Below, piece after piece: positions 7,465-14,609 of a stretch of DNA of 22,989 bases. The position numbers and the translations under genes were made by a program. Numbering within the stretch: the stretch's first letter is position 1; each line of letters starts with the position of its first letter. The notes under the pieces were generated by a model. The model was not told the origin of the DNA and did no database searches. It saw nothing but the letters and a program-made list of their open reading frames with translations. The stretch comes from an uncultured Porphyromonas sp. (GTDB taxonomy: Bacteria; Bacteroidota; Bacteroidia; Bacteroidales; Porphyromonadaceae): contig NZ_CALIXW010000001.1 in the NCBI RefSeq assembly GCF_938046015.1, forward strand, positions 1 to 22,989. The letters run 5' to 3'.

Positions 7465-8580
7465 ATGAAGAATATCAAGCGCTGGGCACTGGCTGCTGGT
7501 GCTGTCGTCGCCCTTGGAGCAAGCTCTTGCTCCAAGTGGACGGAGCCCACGCAGTACAAGCCCACAGATCTAAGTGGCAATACGACGACGGAGGACTACT
7601 ACGCCAACCTCCGCGCCTGGAAGGCGACGGGCGCACCTACGGGCTTCGGCTGGTTCGCTGGCTGGACGGGTGAGGGCGCCTCGATGAAGACGCAGCTGAT
7701 GGGGCTCCCCGATAGCCTCGGCCTCGTCTCGCTCTGGGGGGACTGGAAGAACATGAACGACCTCAAGCGCGCCGACCTCAAGGCCGTGCAGACGCTCAAG
7801 GGGACCAAGGTCATCGCTGGCTTCATCATCGACAACGTCGGGGTACAGATGACGCCTGCCGGCCAAGACGCTGCCAAGTACTGGGGCTGGGAGGACGGCA
7901 CGAGCCCCGAGGCACTCGCTAAGCAGAAGGCTGCCATACAGAAGTACGCCAACGCCATCTGTGACCTCATCGACTCCCTAGGTCTCGATGGCTTTGACTT
8001 CGACTTCGAGCCCAGCTACGGCCACAGCGGGAACATCTCCTTCAACTACAATGCGAACTACAGCACGGCAGGTAAGAAGATCAAGGCTGACAACATGAAG
8101 GCCTTCATCGAGACCCTCGGCAAGCGCCTCGGCCCCCAGTCGGGCACGGGTCGTATCCTGACGGTCAACGGTGAGCCTCAGAGCATGGTGCCTGAGCTGG
8201 GCAAGTACTTCGACTACTTCATCGTCCAGGCCTACGACAGCAGCGGCGACGCTGACCTGGATCGCCGCTTCCAGTCCACGGTGCGCAACTACGCTGGGCA
8301 CCTCCCTGCAGCCGAAGTGGCACGTAAGTACCTCGTCACCGAGAACTACGAGAAGTACGCCTCTACGGGTGGCGCTCCCAACTACCGCGACCGCTATGGC
8401 AACACCATGGCTAGCGTCGAGGGTATGGCGCGCTGGATGCCCATCGTCGACGGCAAGGTGCTGCAGAAGGCCGGTGTCGGTACCTATCACATGGAGTACG
8501 AGTACACTGTCTCGGGTCAGCCAGGGACCTATCCCGCCCTGCGCCGCGCCATCCGCATCATGAACCCTCCCGTCAAGTAA
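7465..8580 (+). CDS. GH18 endo-beta-N-acetylglucosaminidase-type lipoprotein
   Basis: This is a glycoside hydrolase family 18 enzyme of 371 aa with the lipobox ASSC (Cys22), predicted to sit on the outer membrane. The catalytic signature DxxDxDxE is intact as DGFDFDFE, with D175, D178, D180 and general acid E182. A later VQAYD strand matches the substrate-positioning Tyr of the family. Compact single-domain GH18 enzymes next to SusCD and DUF1735 lipoproteins are typically endo-beta-N-acetylglucosaminidases, which cut between the two core GlcNAc residues of N-glycans. A chitinase is the alternative, but the context argues against it. Unlike BT3987, no DUF1735 domain precedes the catalytic domain. 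ATG 7465 is chosen over 7447 because it gives a standard lipoprotein signal (MKNIKRWALAAG). It lies 36 nt after susD. Confidence 0.88.
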   Translation: MKNIKRWALAAGAVVALGASSCSKWTEPTQYKPTDLSGNTTTEDYYANLRAWKATGAPTGFGWFAGWTGEGASMKTQLMGLPDSLGLVSLWGDWKNMNDLKRADLKAVQTLKGTKVIAGFIIDNVGVQMTPAGQDAAKYWGWEDGTSPEALAKQKAAIQKYANAICDLIDSLGLDGFDFDFEPSYGHSGNISFNYNANYSTAGKKIKADNMKAFIETLGKRLGPQSGTGRILTVNGEPQSMVPELGKYFDYFIVQAYDSSGDADLDRRFQSTVRNYAGHLPAAEVARKYLVTENYEKYASTGGAPNYRDRYGNTMASVEGMARWMPIVDGKVLQKAGVGTYHMEYEYTVSGQPGTYPALRRAIRIMNPPVK

Positions 8581-8594
8581 TCACAGGCTAAGCA

Positions 8595-9779
8595 ATGAAC
8601 AAGATGAATAAGACGATCCTATCCGTCTGCGGCCTAGCGCTGGCGCTGGCAGCCTTCTCGAGCTGCTCCAATGCCGACTACAAGCCCCTGGACAACTCCG
8701 TCTATATCCACGGTGCCGCGGCTGACCCGCTGCGCACCCTTACCATCGGCGACAATGAGGTCTCGACCGAGCTCCTCATCCGTACCGCTGCTCCCGTGAC
8801 TCAGCCCGTCAAGGTGCAGCTGTCGGTGGACAAGGCGGCCCTCGAGGCCTACAACAAGCGCTACGATGCTAGCTACGAGCTGCTGCCCGCAGAGTTCTAT
8901 ACGCTCTCGGCTACGGAGCTGACCATCGAGCCAGGACGTGTATCCGCCCCCGCGCTCACGGTCAAGATCAAGCCCTTCAGCGCCGAGCTGCAGAAGAGCG
9001 GTAAGAAGTACGCCGTCCCCGTCTATATCTCTAGCGTGACGGGTGCCGACTTCGCTCCTCAGGCTGCCGAGCGTACCTTCGTCGTGGCCTGCGACCAGGT
9101 CATCAAGACCAAGGCGATCAAGCTGGAGCAGACCCAGGGCATGCGCGTCATGCGCCCCGAGGGCATCCAGACCAACACCTGGACGGTGGAGATGCGCATC
9201 AAGAGTGACGACATCCGCCAGCGCTACAACAACCAGTCCTTCCTCGGCTTCGGCTCGGGGATCCCTGGCGGAGGTGAGGGCTCAGGCTTCATCTTCGGTC
9301 GCTGGGAGGGTGATGCCCTGCAGTTCAAGATCAACGGCCACGACGGGATCAACGCTACCGTCAAGCCCGAGAGCAACAAGTGGTACCACGTGGCCATCGT
9401 CTGCGACGCTGGTACGGTACGCCTCTACGTCAATGGGCAGCCCAGTGGGGAGTTCCAGAACGCCAAGTTCGCCATCAAGGCGCAGTACAAGGAGTTCTCC
9501 CTGGCCTACCCCCGCTCTGCCACGCACCCCTACCGCCGCTCCAACTACTACATGAGCGAGGTACGCTTCTGGAACGTCGCCCGTACGGCCAGCCAGATCC
9601 GTCAGAATCGCTACGCCGTAGACCCCAAGACGCCTGGTCTCATGGCCTACTGGAAGCTGGACGACGGCGCGGGTACGAGCTTCAAGGAGTACACGGGTAA
9701 GACGCCCGCCCTCGAGCTCTATTCGTCTAACCAGAACCTGACCTCGCACTGGGTGGATATCCGCTCCGATCAGGACTAA
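8595..9779 (+). CDS. DUF1735 + LamG-like surface glycan-binding lipoprotein
   Basis: This 394-aa lipoprotein has the lipobox FSSC (Cys24). Residues about 30-160 resemble DUF1735 (the BT_3987-like N-terminal domain), a beta-sandwich with paired strands such as VKVQLSVDKAALEAYNKRYD and a late ELTIEPGRVSAPALTVKI strand. Residues about 170-385 resemble a concanavalin/LamG-3 domain: TNTWTVEMRIKSDD, KWYHVAIVCDAGTVRLYVNG, SEVRFWNVARTASQI and LMAYWKLDDGAG are classic strands of that fold. No catalytic residues are expected, so its role is probably glycan capture for the GH18 enzyme and SusCD. It starts 14 nt after the GH18 gene. A second in-frame ATG at 8604 is possible. Confidence 0.88.
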   Translation: MNKMNKTILSVCGLALALAAFSSCSNADYKPLDNSVYIHGAAADPLRTLTIGDNEVSTELLIRTAAPVTQPVKVQLSVDKAALEAYNKRYDASYELLPAEFYTLSATELTIEPGRVSAPALTVKIKPFSAELQKSGKKYAVPVYISSVTGADFAPQAAERTFVVACDQVIKTKAIKLEQTQGMRVMRPEGIQTNTWTVEMRIKSDDIRQRYNNQSFLGFGSGIPGGGEGSGFIFGRWEGDALQFKINGHDGINATVKPESNKWYHVAIVCDAGTVRLYVNGQPSGEFQNAKFAIKAQYKEFSLAYPRSATHPYRRSNYYMSEVRFWNVARTASQIRQNRYAVDPKTPGLMAYWKLDDGAGTSFKEYTGKTPALELYSSNQNLTSHWVDIRSDQD

Positions 9780-9793
9780 GCTAGCTGACAAGA

Positions 9794-10819
9794 ATGAACA
9801 AGTATATCAAGCACTGGTCTGTGGCTGCGTGTGCAGCCTTGACCCTCACGGCAGCCTTCTCCTCCTGCTCCAAGGACAGCGAGTCGGTCGAGGAGCTCAT
9901 GGAGCGCAACTACCCCGCCCGCGTCTATCTGCAGGGCGACCGCTACTCCGCCCCTGCACTGACCTATACGCTCAAGCATAGCTCCGATGGTATCGAGGGC
10001 GAGCTGGGTGGATCGGTCACGGTACGTCTGACGCGCCCTCAGGCGCAGGACGTCGTCGTCACGCTCAAGTCTACCCTCGATAAGGCTGAGCTCAAGGACG
10101 CGCTCAAGGTAAGCGCCACCGAGGCTACGGTCAAGGCGGGGAAGATCACCAGCGAGCCCATCACCTTCACCATCGACAAGTCCAAGCTCGAGACGAAGGC
10201 CGAGAGCCAGACCTTCAAGGTCAGCTTCTCTATTGATGCGGTCAAGAGCGCACCTGCAGGGCTGCAGCTCTCCAGCAATCAGAACCTCTATGCGGTGACC
10301 TTCCACAAGCGTAAGCAGAGTGAGGATGCCCTCATCGCCAACTATACGGGCAATGTCGGCTACCTCGACTACGACACCGATGGCGATACGCGTGCGACGA
10401 AGTGGAAGCTCATCGACGTCACGCCTGGTATCCAGGGCGCCAATAACCCCACCGTCCTCTTCGACGGCCAGAGCAGCGACCTGGCAGCCGACCAGCCCCC
10501 CATCAGCTTCACGATCGACTTCGGTCGTGTCGTGTCCAAGCTCCGAGGGGTCTACCTCGAGTACTGGAGTGGCTCCTACATGCCCGTAGGCTTCCGCCTC
10601 GAGTGCTCGGCGGACGGCAAGGCCTGGACGGAGCTGGGTGAGCTCACCCTCGGGGATGAGAAGACGACGAGCGCAGGCTTCCTCATCGACCTCAGCACGA
10701 TCTACTTCCGCAAGGCCTACGCTGCACGCTACCTCCGCTATACGAGTACTGCAGCCTCCTACGACCCGTCCGGTCGTGGCTCGATCTCGGAGGTCTACGC
10801 GATCGTAGATAACGAGTAG
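9794..10819 (+). CDS. DUF1735 + F5/8 type C (discoidin) surface lipoprotein
   Basis: This 341-aa lipoprotein has the lipobox FSSC (Cys25) followed by SKDSE. That is an acidic Lys-Asp stretch like the lipoprotein export signal of Capnocytophaga and Bacteroides, so surface exposure is likely. Residues about 30-175 resemble DUF1735 (AQDVVVTLKSTLDKAELKDA, ATVKAGKITSEPITFTI). Residues about 190-340 look like a discoidin/F5/8 type C carbohydrate-binding domain: NNPTVLFDGQSSD, ISFTIDFGRVVSKLRGVYLE, VGFRLECSADGKAWTELGE and YAARYLRYTSTAAS. It is the last gene of the operon, 14 nt after its neighbour, and is followed by three hairpins. The pair of DUF1735 proteins plus GH18 is typical of N-glycan loci. 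Confidence 0.87.
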   Translation: MNKYIKHWSVAACAALTLTAAFSSCSKDSESVEELMERNYPARVYLQGDRYSAPALTYTLKHSSDGIEGELGGSVTVRLTRPQAQDVVVTLKSTLDKAELKDALKVSATEATVKAGKITSEPITFTIDKSKLETKAESQTFKVSFSIDAVKSAPAGLQLSSNQNLYAVTFHKRKQSEDALIANYTGNVGYLDYDTDGDTRATKWKLIDVTPGIQGANNPTVLFDGQSSDLAADQPPISFTIDFGRVVSKLRGVYLEYWSGSYMPVGFRLECSADGKAWTELGELTLGDEKTTSAGFLIDLSTIYFRKAYAARYLRYTSTAASYDPSGRGSISEVYAIVDNE

Positions 10820-10829
10820 TAAAGCAAGC

Positions 10830-10861
10830 GCGCCCCGAGTGTCCGCCGGACCTTGGGGCGC
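10830..10861 (+). terminator. Hairpin terminator after the PUL operon
   Basis: GCGCCCCGAG and GTCC pair with GGAC and CTTGGGGCGC around the loop GCC, with one bulged T. It begins 10 nt after the last PUL stop. The tail TGCCTTCTCT is pyrimidine-rich but has no clean T-run. A second hairpin (AGCCTCAC/GTGAGGCT, 10872-10892) follows with the tail CTTCCT. Confidence 0.6.
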
Positions 10862-10903
10862 TGCCTTCTCTAGCCTCACCGCTCGTGAGGCTCTTCCTAT
10901 AGA

Positions 10904-10950
10904 CAGCGCCCCCGAGTAGCACGTGCTACTCGGGGGCGCTGCTCTTTTGC
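10904..10950. terminator. Perfect 38-bp palindrome, probable bidirectional terminator
   Basis: Positions 10904-10941 are identical to their own reverse complement, giving arms of up to 19 nt with CAGCGCCCCCGAGTAGC on the left. On the plus strand the stem is followed by CTCTTTTG. It sits between the convergent PUL operon and the minus-strand P-loop gene, where a shared terminator is expected. Confidence 0.75.
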
Positions 10951-10967
10951 TGTGGGGGAGGGGAGGC

Positions 10968-12701
10968 TTAGTCCTCGTTGATCATGCTGAAGAGCTCTTC
11001 GGCTGCCAGGCGAGGCCCGTCCTTGGTCTGACCCTCGATCGCCAGCGAGGTGTGCATCTCACCGACCTTGACGCCACGCTCGAAGAGGACGCCGAAGTAC
11101 TGGCGCACCAGCTGCTCGGCCAGAGGACGCTCCTGCACGGGGCCGAAGGGGTTAGCGAAGTAGGAGGTCACCAGACCCTGCTCCGTCGTCGTACCCTTAG
11201 CCTTGCGCGCCCCTGCCTCGAAGGTCTTGATCGCCTCGTCGATGTTGTCGAAGAGGGCTATCTTCTGCTCGGCCTCAGCGTAGTTGTTGGCGTAGAGGAA
11301 GTAGTCCACGGGGAAGCCCTTAGAGATCAGCTCGTAGGTCGAGATGGGGATGGTGACGCGGGCGTTGACCTTGTCGGGGTTGGTGTAGATCCCGCGGTCG
11401 AGCTGGCTGAAGGCGTAGGTGGGGTCGAGGTCGTCGGTACGGACGAAGGCCCCGATCTCGGTCCCGTAGGCCTTGAGCTGCCCATCAGCATCGAGCGAGA
11501 GGTAGCCCATGTCGTCGAAGATGACACGCATGTGGCGGATATACTTCTCGTTGAGCGTGCGGAAGGCCTCGAGGCTCTCGCTCTTCCCAGCACCGCTGTC
11601 TCCCATGATGATGATATTGGCCTCACGCCCATTCTTGAGGATGATGTTGACCATAGCGCCGTGGATAGGCAGCTTGCCACGCTCCATCTGCTTGATGTTG
11701 TGCAGGGTCAGCAGCATCTTCTTCATGTAGCCGAAGTAGTCGATATCGTCGCAGTAGTTGGCATAGCCCACGAGGATGTCGTTCTTCTTATCCTTGTAGT
11801 AGAAGGTGCGCTTCTCATCGTGGCCGTCGGGGTAACCGAAGATGTAGATCATGTCGGGCTTCTTCCCTACGTACTCGTCCTGCTTGGCGAGCTCGAAGAG
11901 GTTGGCCAGTCCGAGCCCGTGGCACATGAAGTCCTTGTGGAAGTAGACGAAGGCCAGCAGGTCGCCGACCTTAGCGGGGAAGAGGAACCAGTCGTCCTCG
12001 TTGAGGATCATGCCGGCTACGGGGTTGAGCGTCTGCTCTCTGAAGATCCCGTCACGCGTATTCTTCTTGGTGTAGGATACGTAGGGCGGGTTGATGAGGA
12101 CGGAGTTGATGAAGGGGATCCCGGTGAGGCCCTTGTACTCGAGGGGACTGTTCCAGGTGACGTCATTGAGGATGAGCCCCGCGTTGGCGCCCGCCGTCGT
12201 CTGGCGGTAGACCTGGCTAGCAAAGCCGTTGGCTACCTCCTTGGTGCGGCGGTAGATGGACAGGATCAGTTCGTTGAAGAGCTCGTAGGCCTGGACGAAG
12301 CGGACGTTCTGCACGCCATCGCCCTGACGCTGGTTGTGGACGACGACGATGCGCTCCATGCGGCGCCAGTAGTGGTAGAGGAGCTCGATGACCTCGAGGA
12401 AGAGGTCGCGGTCCTGGAAGAAGGGAGCGTACTTGTTGTTGACCTCTAGGAGCTCCTCGACGCTGCACACGCTGAGCAGGCGGATGACCTCCATGAAGGA
12501 GCGGATGAGCTGGTCATCGCTCTCGAAGCCCTTGCTGAAGGCTTCGAAGATAACGGGGTTGTCCTTCTTGAGATAGTAGATAAAGGACTCGACTACGCGG
12601 CCATAGGCGTAGCTGGTCAGGATCTTGCGGCGGTTGTCGCAGTACTTCGAGGTGAAGTTGATGATGGCGCGACCTCGGCTAAGGGTGAATTCCTGTAACA
12701 T
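10968..12701 (-). CDS. HPr kinase/PEP carboxykinase-like P-loop protein of unknown function
   Basis: This is a cytoplasmic protein of 577 aa without signal peptide or membrane segment. A Walker A motif GDSGAGKS lies at residues 367-374 and resembles the P-loop of HPr kinase (GESGxGKS) and the kinase-1 loop of PEP carboxykinase. A probable Walker B-like strand VIFDDMG follows about 30 residues later. The remaining 360 N-terminal residues match no domain I know. Homologues in Bacteroidota are usually labelled PEP carboxykinase-like or hypothetical. The reaction and substrate are unknown; a kinase or phosphotransferase is an inference from the loop alone. It is monocistronic, starts with a TAnnTTTG promoter 49 nt upstream, and converges on the PUL operon. 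Classical PEPCK is unlikely because its GLSGTGKTT-type loop is absent. Confidence 0.8.
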   Translation of the reverse strand: MLQEFTLSRGRAIINFTSKYCDNRRKILTSYAYGRVVESFIYYLKKDNPVIFEAFSKGFESDDQLIRSFMEVIRLLSVCSVEELLEVNNKYAPFFQDRDLFLEVIELLYHYWRRMERIVVVHNQRQGDGVQNVRFVQAYELFNELILSIYRRTKEVANGFASQVYRQTTAGANAGLILNDVTWNSPLEYKGLTGIPFINSVLINPPYVSYTKKNTRDGIFREQTLNPVAGMILNEDDWFLFPAKVGDLLAFVYFHKDFMCHGLGLANLFELAKQDEYVGKKPDMIYIFGYPDGHDEKRTFYYKDKKNDILVGYANYCDDIDYFGYMKKMLLTLHNIKQMERGKLPIHGAMVNIILKNGREANIIIMGDSGAGKSESLEAFRTLNEKYIRHMRVIFDDMGYLSLDADGQLKAYGTEIGAFVRTDDLDPTYAFSQLDRGIYTNPDKVNARVTIPISTYELISKGFPVDYFLYANNYAEAEQKIALFDNIDEAIKTFEAGARKAKGTTTEQGLVTSYFANPFGPVQERPLAEQLVRQYFGVLFERGVKVGEMHTSLAIEGQTKDGPRLAAEELFSMINED

Positions 12702-12749
12702 TGCTAACGGTTGGTTTAATAGGTGACGACAAAGGTGTCCTTACCTCTG

Positions 12750-12757
12750 CAAATGTA
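12750..12757 (-). promoter_or_regulatory. Promoter -7 box of the P-loop gene (TACATTTG)
   Basis: This is an exact TAnnTTTG on the minus strand, predicting a transcript start near 12743 and a leader of about 41 nt. The region around it is AT-rich compared with its surroundings, and AAATTT lies about 21 nt upstream where a -33 element would be. Confidence 0.65.
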
Positions 12758-13345
12758 AGCCAAACTTTACGAATAAGGAAATTTATCCGCTTTTTCCTTG
12801 CACACAAGCGCTCCGAGTGTGCATCTCGAGGCTGCTCCCCCGCGGCTCGGAGCGCCCTTCTCCCTCGCCCCTCCGCATCCTTCCCCTGCAGCTCCCAGCA
12901 CCCCTCCTCCTCGCCTCGCCGCACCCTTCCCCTGCTGCGCCCTCTCGCTGTAGCCTCAGCGCGTGCTCCCTCATCCCGCGCAGCGCTCCCCTAGGCCTGT
13001 GCCCGCAGCCCAAGCCTTTTACCGCTTCCCTAAACGCTATCCCCCGCCTCCCTGAGGGATATCCATCAAGGCGCTGAGGGATATCCCTCACACCCCTTGA
13101 CTGATACCCTTCAGCGCGCTGACGGATATCCCTCAGCCGCGCCCCGCCTTAGCCTGCAGCGTTCGCCTCCCTTGTGGAGGGCTTAGCTTATCCCTCGTAG
13201 TGTGCTCTCTGCGAGCTGGTAGGGGCTTGAGGACGAGCTGCTTCGCGCGCTTTTTAGAGGAGCGACCTGCCGCCTTCACTTCTCCTCGGAGACAGTGCTC
13301 CCGAGCGCGTCTGCGCTCCCTCGGTGCCAAGTGGCGGATAAGTCG
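12758..13345. other. Divergent intergenic region, largely C/T-rich on the plus strand
   Basis: These 588 bases separate the P-loop gene from hflX. They contain a 10-bp inverted repeat (GCGCTCCGAG at 12808-12817 and CTCGGAGCGC at 12846-12855), a long C/T-rich tract at about 12840-12960, and the 22-nt array described separately. Open frames on both strands here have no family resemblance and reflect composition. Confidence 0.5.
13030..13140 (+). repeat. 22-nt tandem repeat array B (5 units)
   Basis: Units start at 13030 (degenerate), 13052, 13074, 13097 and 13119. The period is 22 nt except for one 23-nt unit. The best-preserved units contain CTGACGGATATCCCTCAG and CTGAGGGATATCCCTCA. The second of these includes TGAGGGATATCCCTCA, a perfect 16-bp palindrome. 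The downstream flank (AGCCTG, then CCTCC CTTGT GGAGG at 13166-13180) matches that of array A in order and spacing. Confidence 0.85.
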
Positions 13346-13353
13346 TATTTTTG
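13346..13353 (+). promoter_or_regulatory. Promoter -7 box of hflX (TATTTTTG)
   Basis: This is an exact TAnnTTTG ending 8 nt before the hflX start codon. The predicted transcript start is at about 13358-13360, leaving a leader of only a few bases. Confidence 0.65.
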
Positions 13354-13361
13354 TTAAGTAT

Positions 13362-14609
13362 ATGAGAGATTTCATTATAACCGAAGCCAAGAGCGAGGAG
13401 GCTGTCCTCGTCGGCCTAATCACTCGCCAGCAGAGCGAGGCCCAGTCGAGGGAGTACCTCGATGAGCTGGACTTCCTCTCCCGCACCGCCGGCGTGCACC
13501 CTGTCCAGCGCTTCACCCAGCGCATCGACCAGGCGCACCCCGTCACCTTCGTCGGCAAGGGGAAGCTCGAGGAGATCCGCCTCTACGTCGAGGAGCAGGA
13601 GATCGGGCTGGTGATCTTCGACGACGAGCTCACGCCCAAGCAGCTCCGCAATATAGAGGCCGCCCTCAAGGTCAAGATCCTCGACCGCACGAGCCTCATC
13701 CTCGATATCTTCGCCGCCCGCGCTACCACGGCCTACGCCAAGACGCAGGTCGAGCTCGCCCAGTACCGCTATATGCTGCCCCGATTGACGCGCCTATGGA
13801 CGCACCTCGAGCGCCAGCGCGGAGGGGTAGGGATGCGCGGCCCTGGGGAGACCCAGCTGGAGACCGACAAGCGTCTCATTCAGGACCGCATCGCGCACCT
13901 CAAGGAGGAGCTCAAGGTCATCGACCGCCAGATGTCCATGCAGCGCAAGAACCGCGGCAAGCTGGTGCGCGTCGCCCTCGTGGGCTATACCAACGTGGGC
14001 AAGTCCACGCTGATGAACGTCCTGAGCAAGAGCGAAGTCTTCGCCGAGAATAAGCTCTTTGCCACGCTCGATACGACGGTGCGCAAGGTCATCGTCCACA
14101 ACCTCCCCTTCCTGCTGAGCGATACGGTGGGCTTCATCCGCAAGCTCCCCACCGAGCTCATCGAGTCCTTCAAGAGTACGCTCGACGAGGTGCGTGAGGC
14201 CGATCTGCTGCTGCACGTCGTGGATATAGCGCACCCCAACTTCGAGGAGCACATCCAGGTCGTCTCTACGACGCTCAGCGAGATCATGGCCGGGGAGCAG
14301 AAGCCCGTCATCCTCGTATTCAATAAGATCGATGCCTTCACCTACGAGGAGAAGCAGGCCGATGACCTCAGCGAGCGTACGCAGCGCAATGTCAGCCGCG
14401 CCGAGCTCGAGGCAAGCTGGATGGCTCAGCTCGGCGAGTCGGGCTGCGTCTTCATCTCCGCCCGTACGGGGGAGGGCATCGAGCAGCTCAAGCAGCGCCT
14501 CTACGACAGCGTCAAGGAGATCCACGTGCAGCGCTTCCCCTACAACGACTTCCTCTTCCAGGACTACAGTGCCGAGACCGAGGAGCTAGCCGCAGAGGAT
14601 CATGCCTAG
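13362..14609 (+). CDS. hflX: Ribosome-associated GTPase HflX
   Basis: HflX is a GTPase that binds the 50S subunit and splits stalled ribosomes. The protein has 415 aa, normal for the family. The N-terminal HflX domain includes HPVTFVGKGKLEEI and the ATTAYAKTQVELAQYRYMLP segment. The glycine-rich GGVGMRGPGETQLETDKR signature precedes a coiled-coil stretch. The G domain has G1 GYTNVGKST (from G208), G3 DTVGF, G4 NKID and G5 SAR. The start at 13362 gives the conserved MRDFIITEAK N-terminus; the upstream in-frame extension is low-complexity and precedes the promoter box. The 3' end overlaps hemH by 8 nt, so translation is probably coupled. Confidence 0.96.
   Translation: MRDFIITEAKSEEAVLVGLITRQQSEAQSREYLDELDFLSRTAGVHPVQRFTQRIDQAHPVTFVGKGKLEEIRLYVEEQEIGLVIFDDELTPKQLRNIEAALKVKILDRTSLILDIFAARATTAYAKTQVELAQYRYMLPRLTRLWTHLERQRGGVGMRGPGETQLETDKRLIQDRIAHLKEELKVIDRQMSMQRKNRGKLVRVALVGYTNVGKSTLMNVLSKSEVFAENKLFATLDTTVRKVIVHNLPFLLSDTVGFIRKLPTELIESFKSTLDEVREADLLLHVVDIAHPNFEEHIQVVSTTLSEIMAGEQKPVILVFNKIDAFTYEEKQADDLSERTQRNVSRAELEASWMAQLGESGCVFISARTGEGIEQLKQRLYDSVKEIHVQRFPYNDFLFQDYSAETEELAAEDHA

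Noticed and set aside
9776..10879. A 367-codon antisense open frame over the last PUL gene
   Set aside because: It is composition-driven. The sense frame has a lipoprotein signal and DUF1735/F5/8 features.
10923..12449. A 508-codon plus-strand open frame over the P-loop gene
   Set aside because: Its translation is a Val/Glu/Asp/Leu-rich shadow without motifs, while the minus-strand frame has a Walker A motif and a promoter.
12817..13091. Open frames on both strands between the P-loop gene and hflX
   Set aside because: They translate low-complexity Ser/Pro/Arg sequence through a C/T-rich tract and run into the 22-nt repeat array.
13030..13140. The repeat array considered as a CRISPR
   Set aside because: Units are directly adjacent with no unique spacers, and no cas gene is present in the window.
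12699..13362. Horizontal transfer of the arrays as an insertion sequence
   Set aside because: No transposase frame, terminal inverted repeats or target duplication is visible around any of the three arrays.
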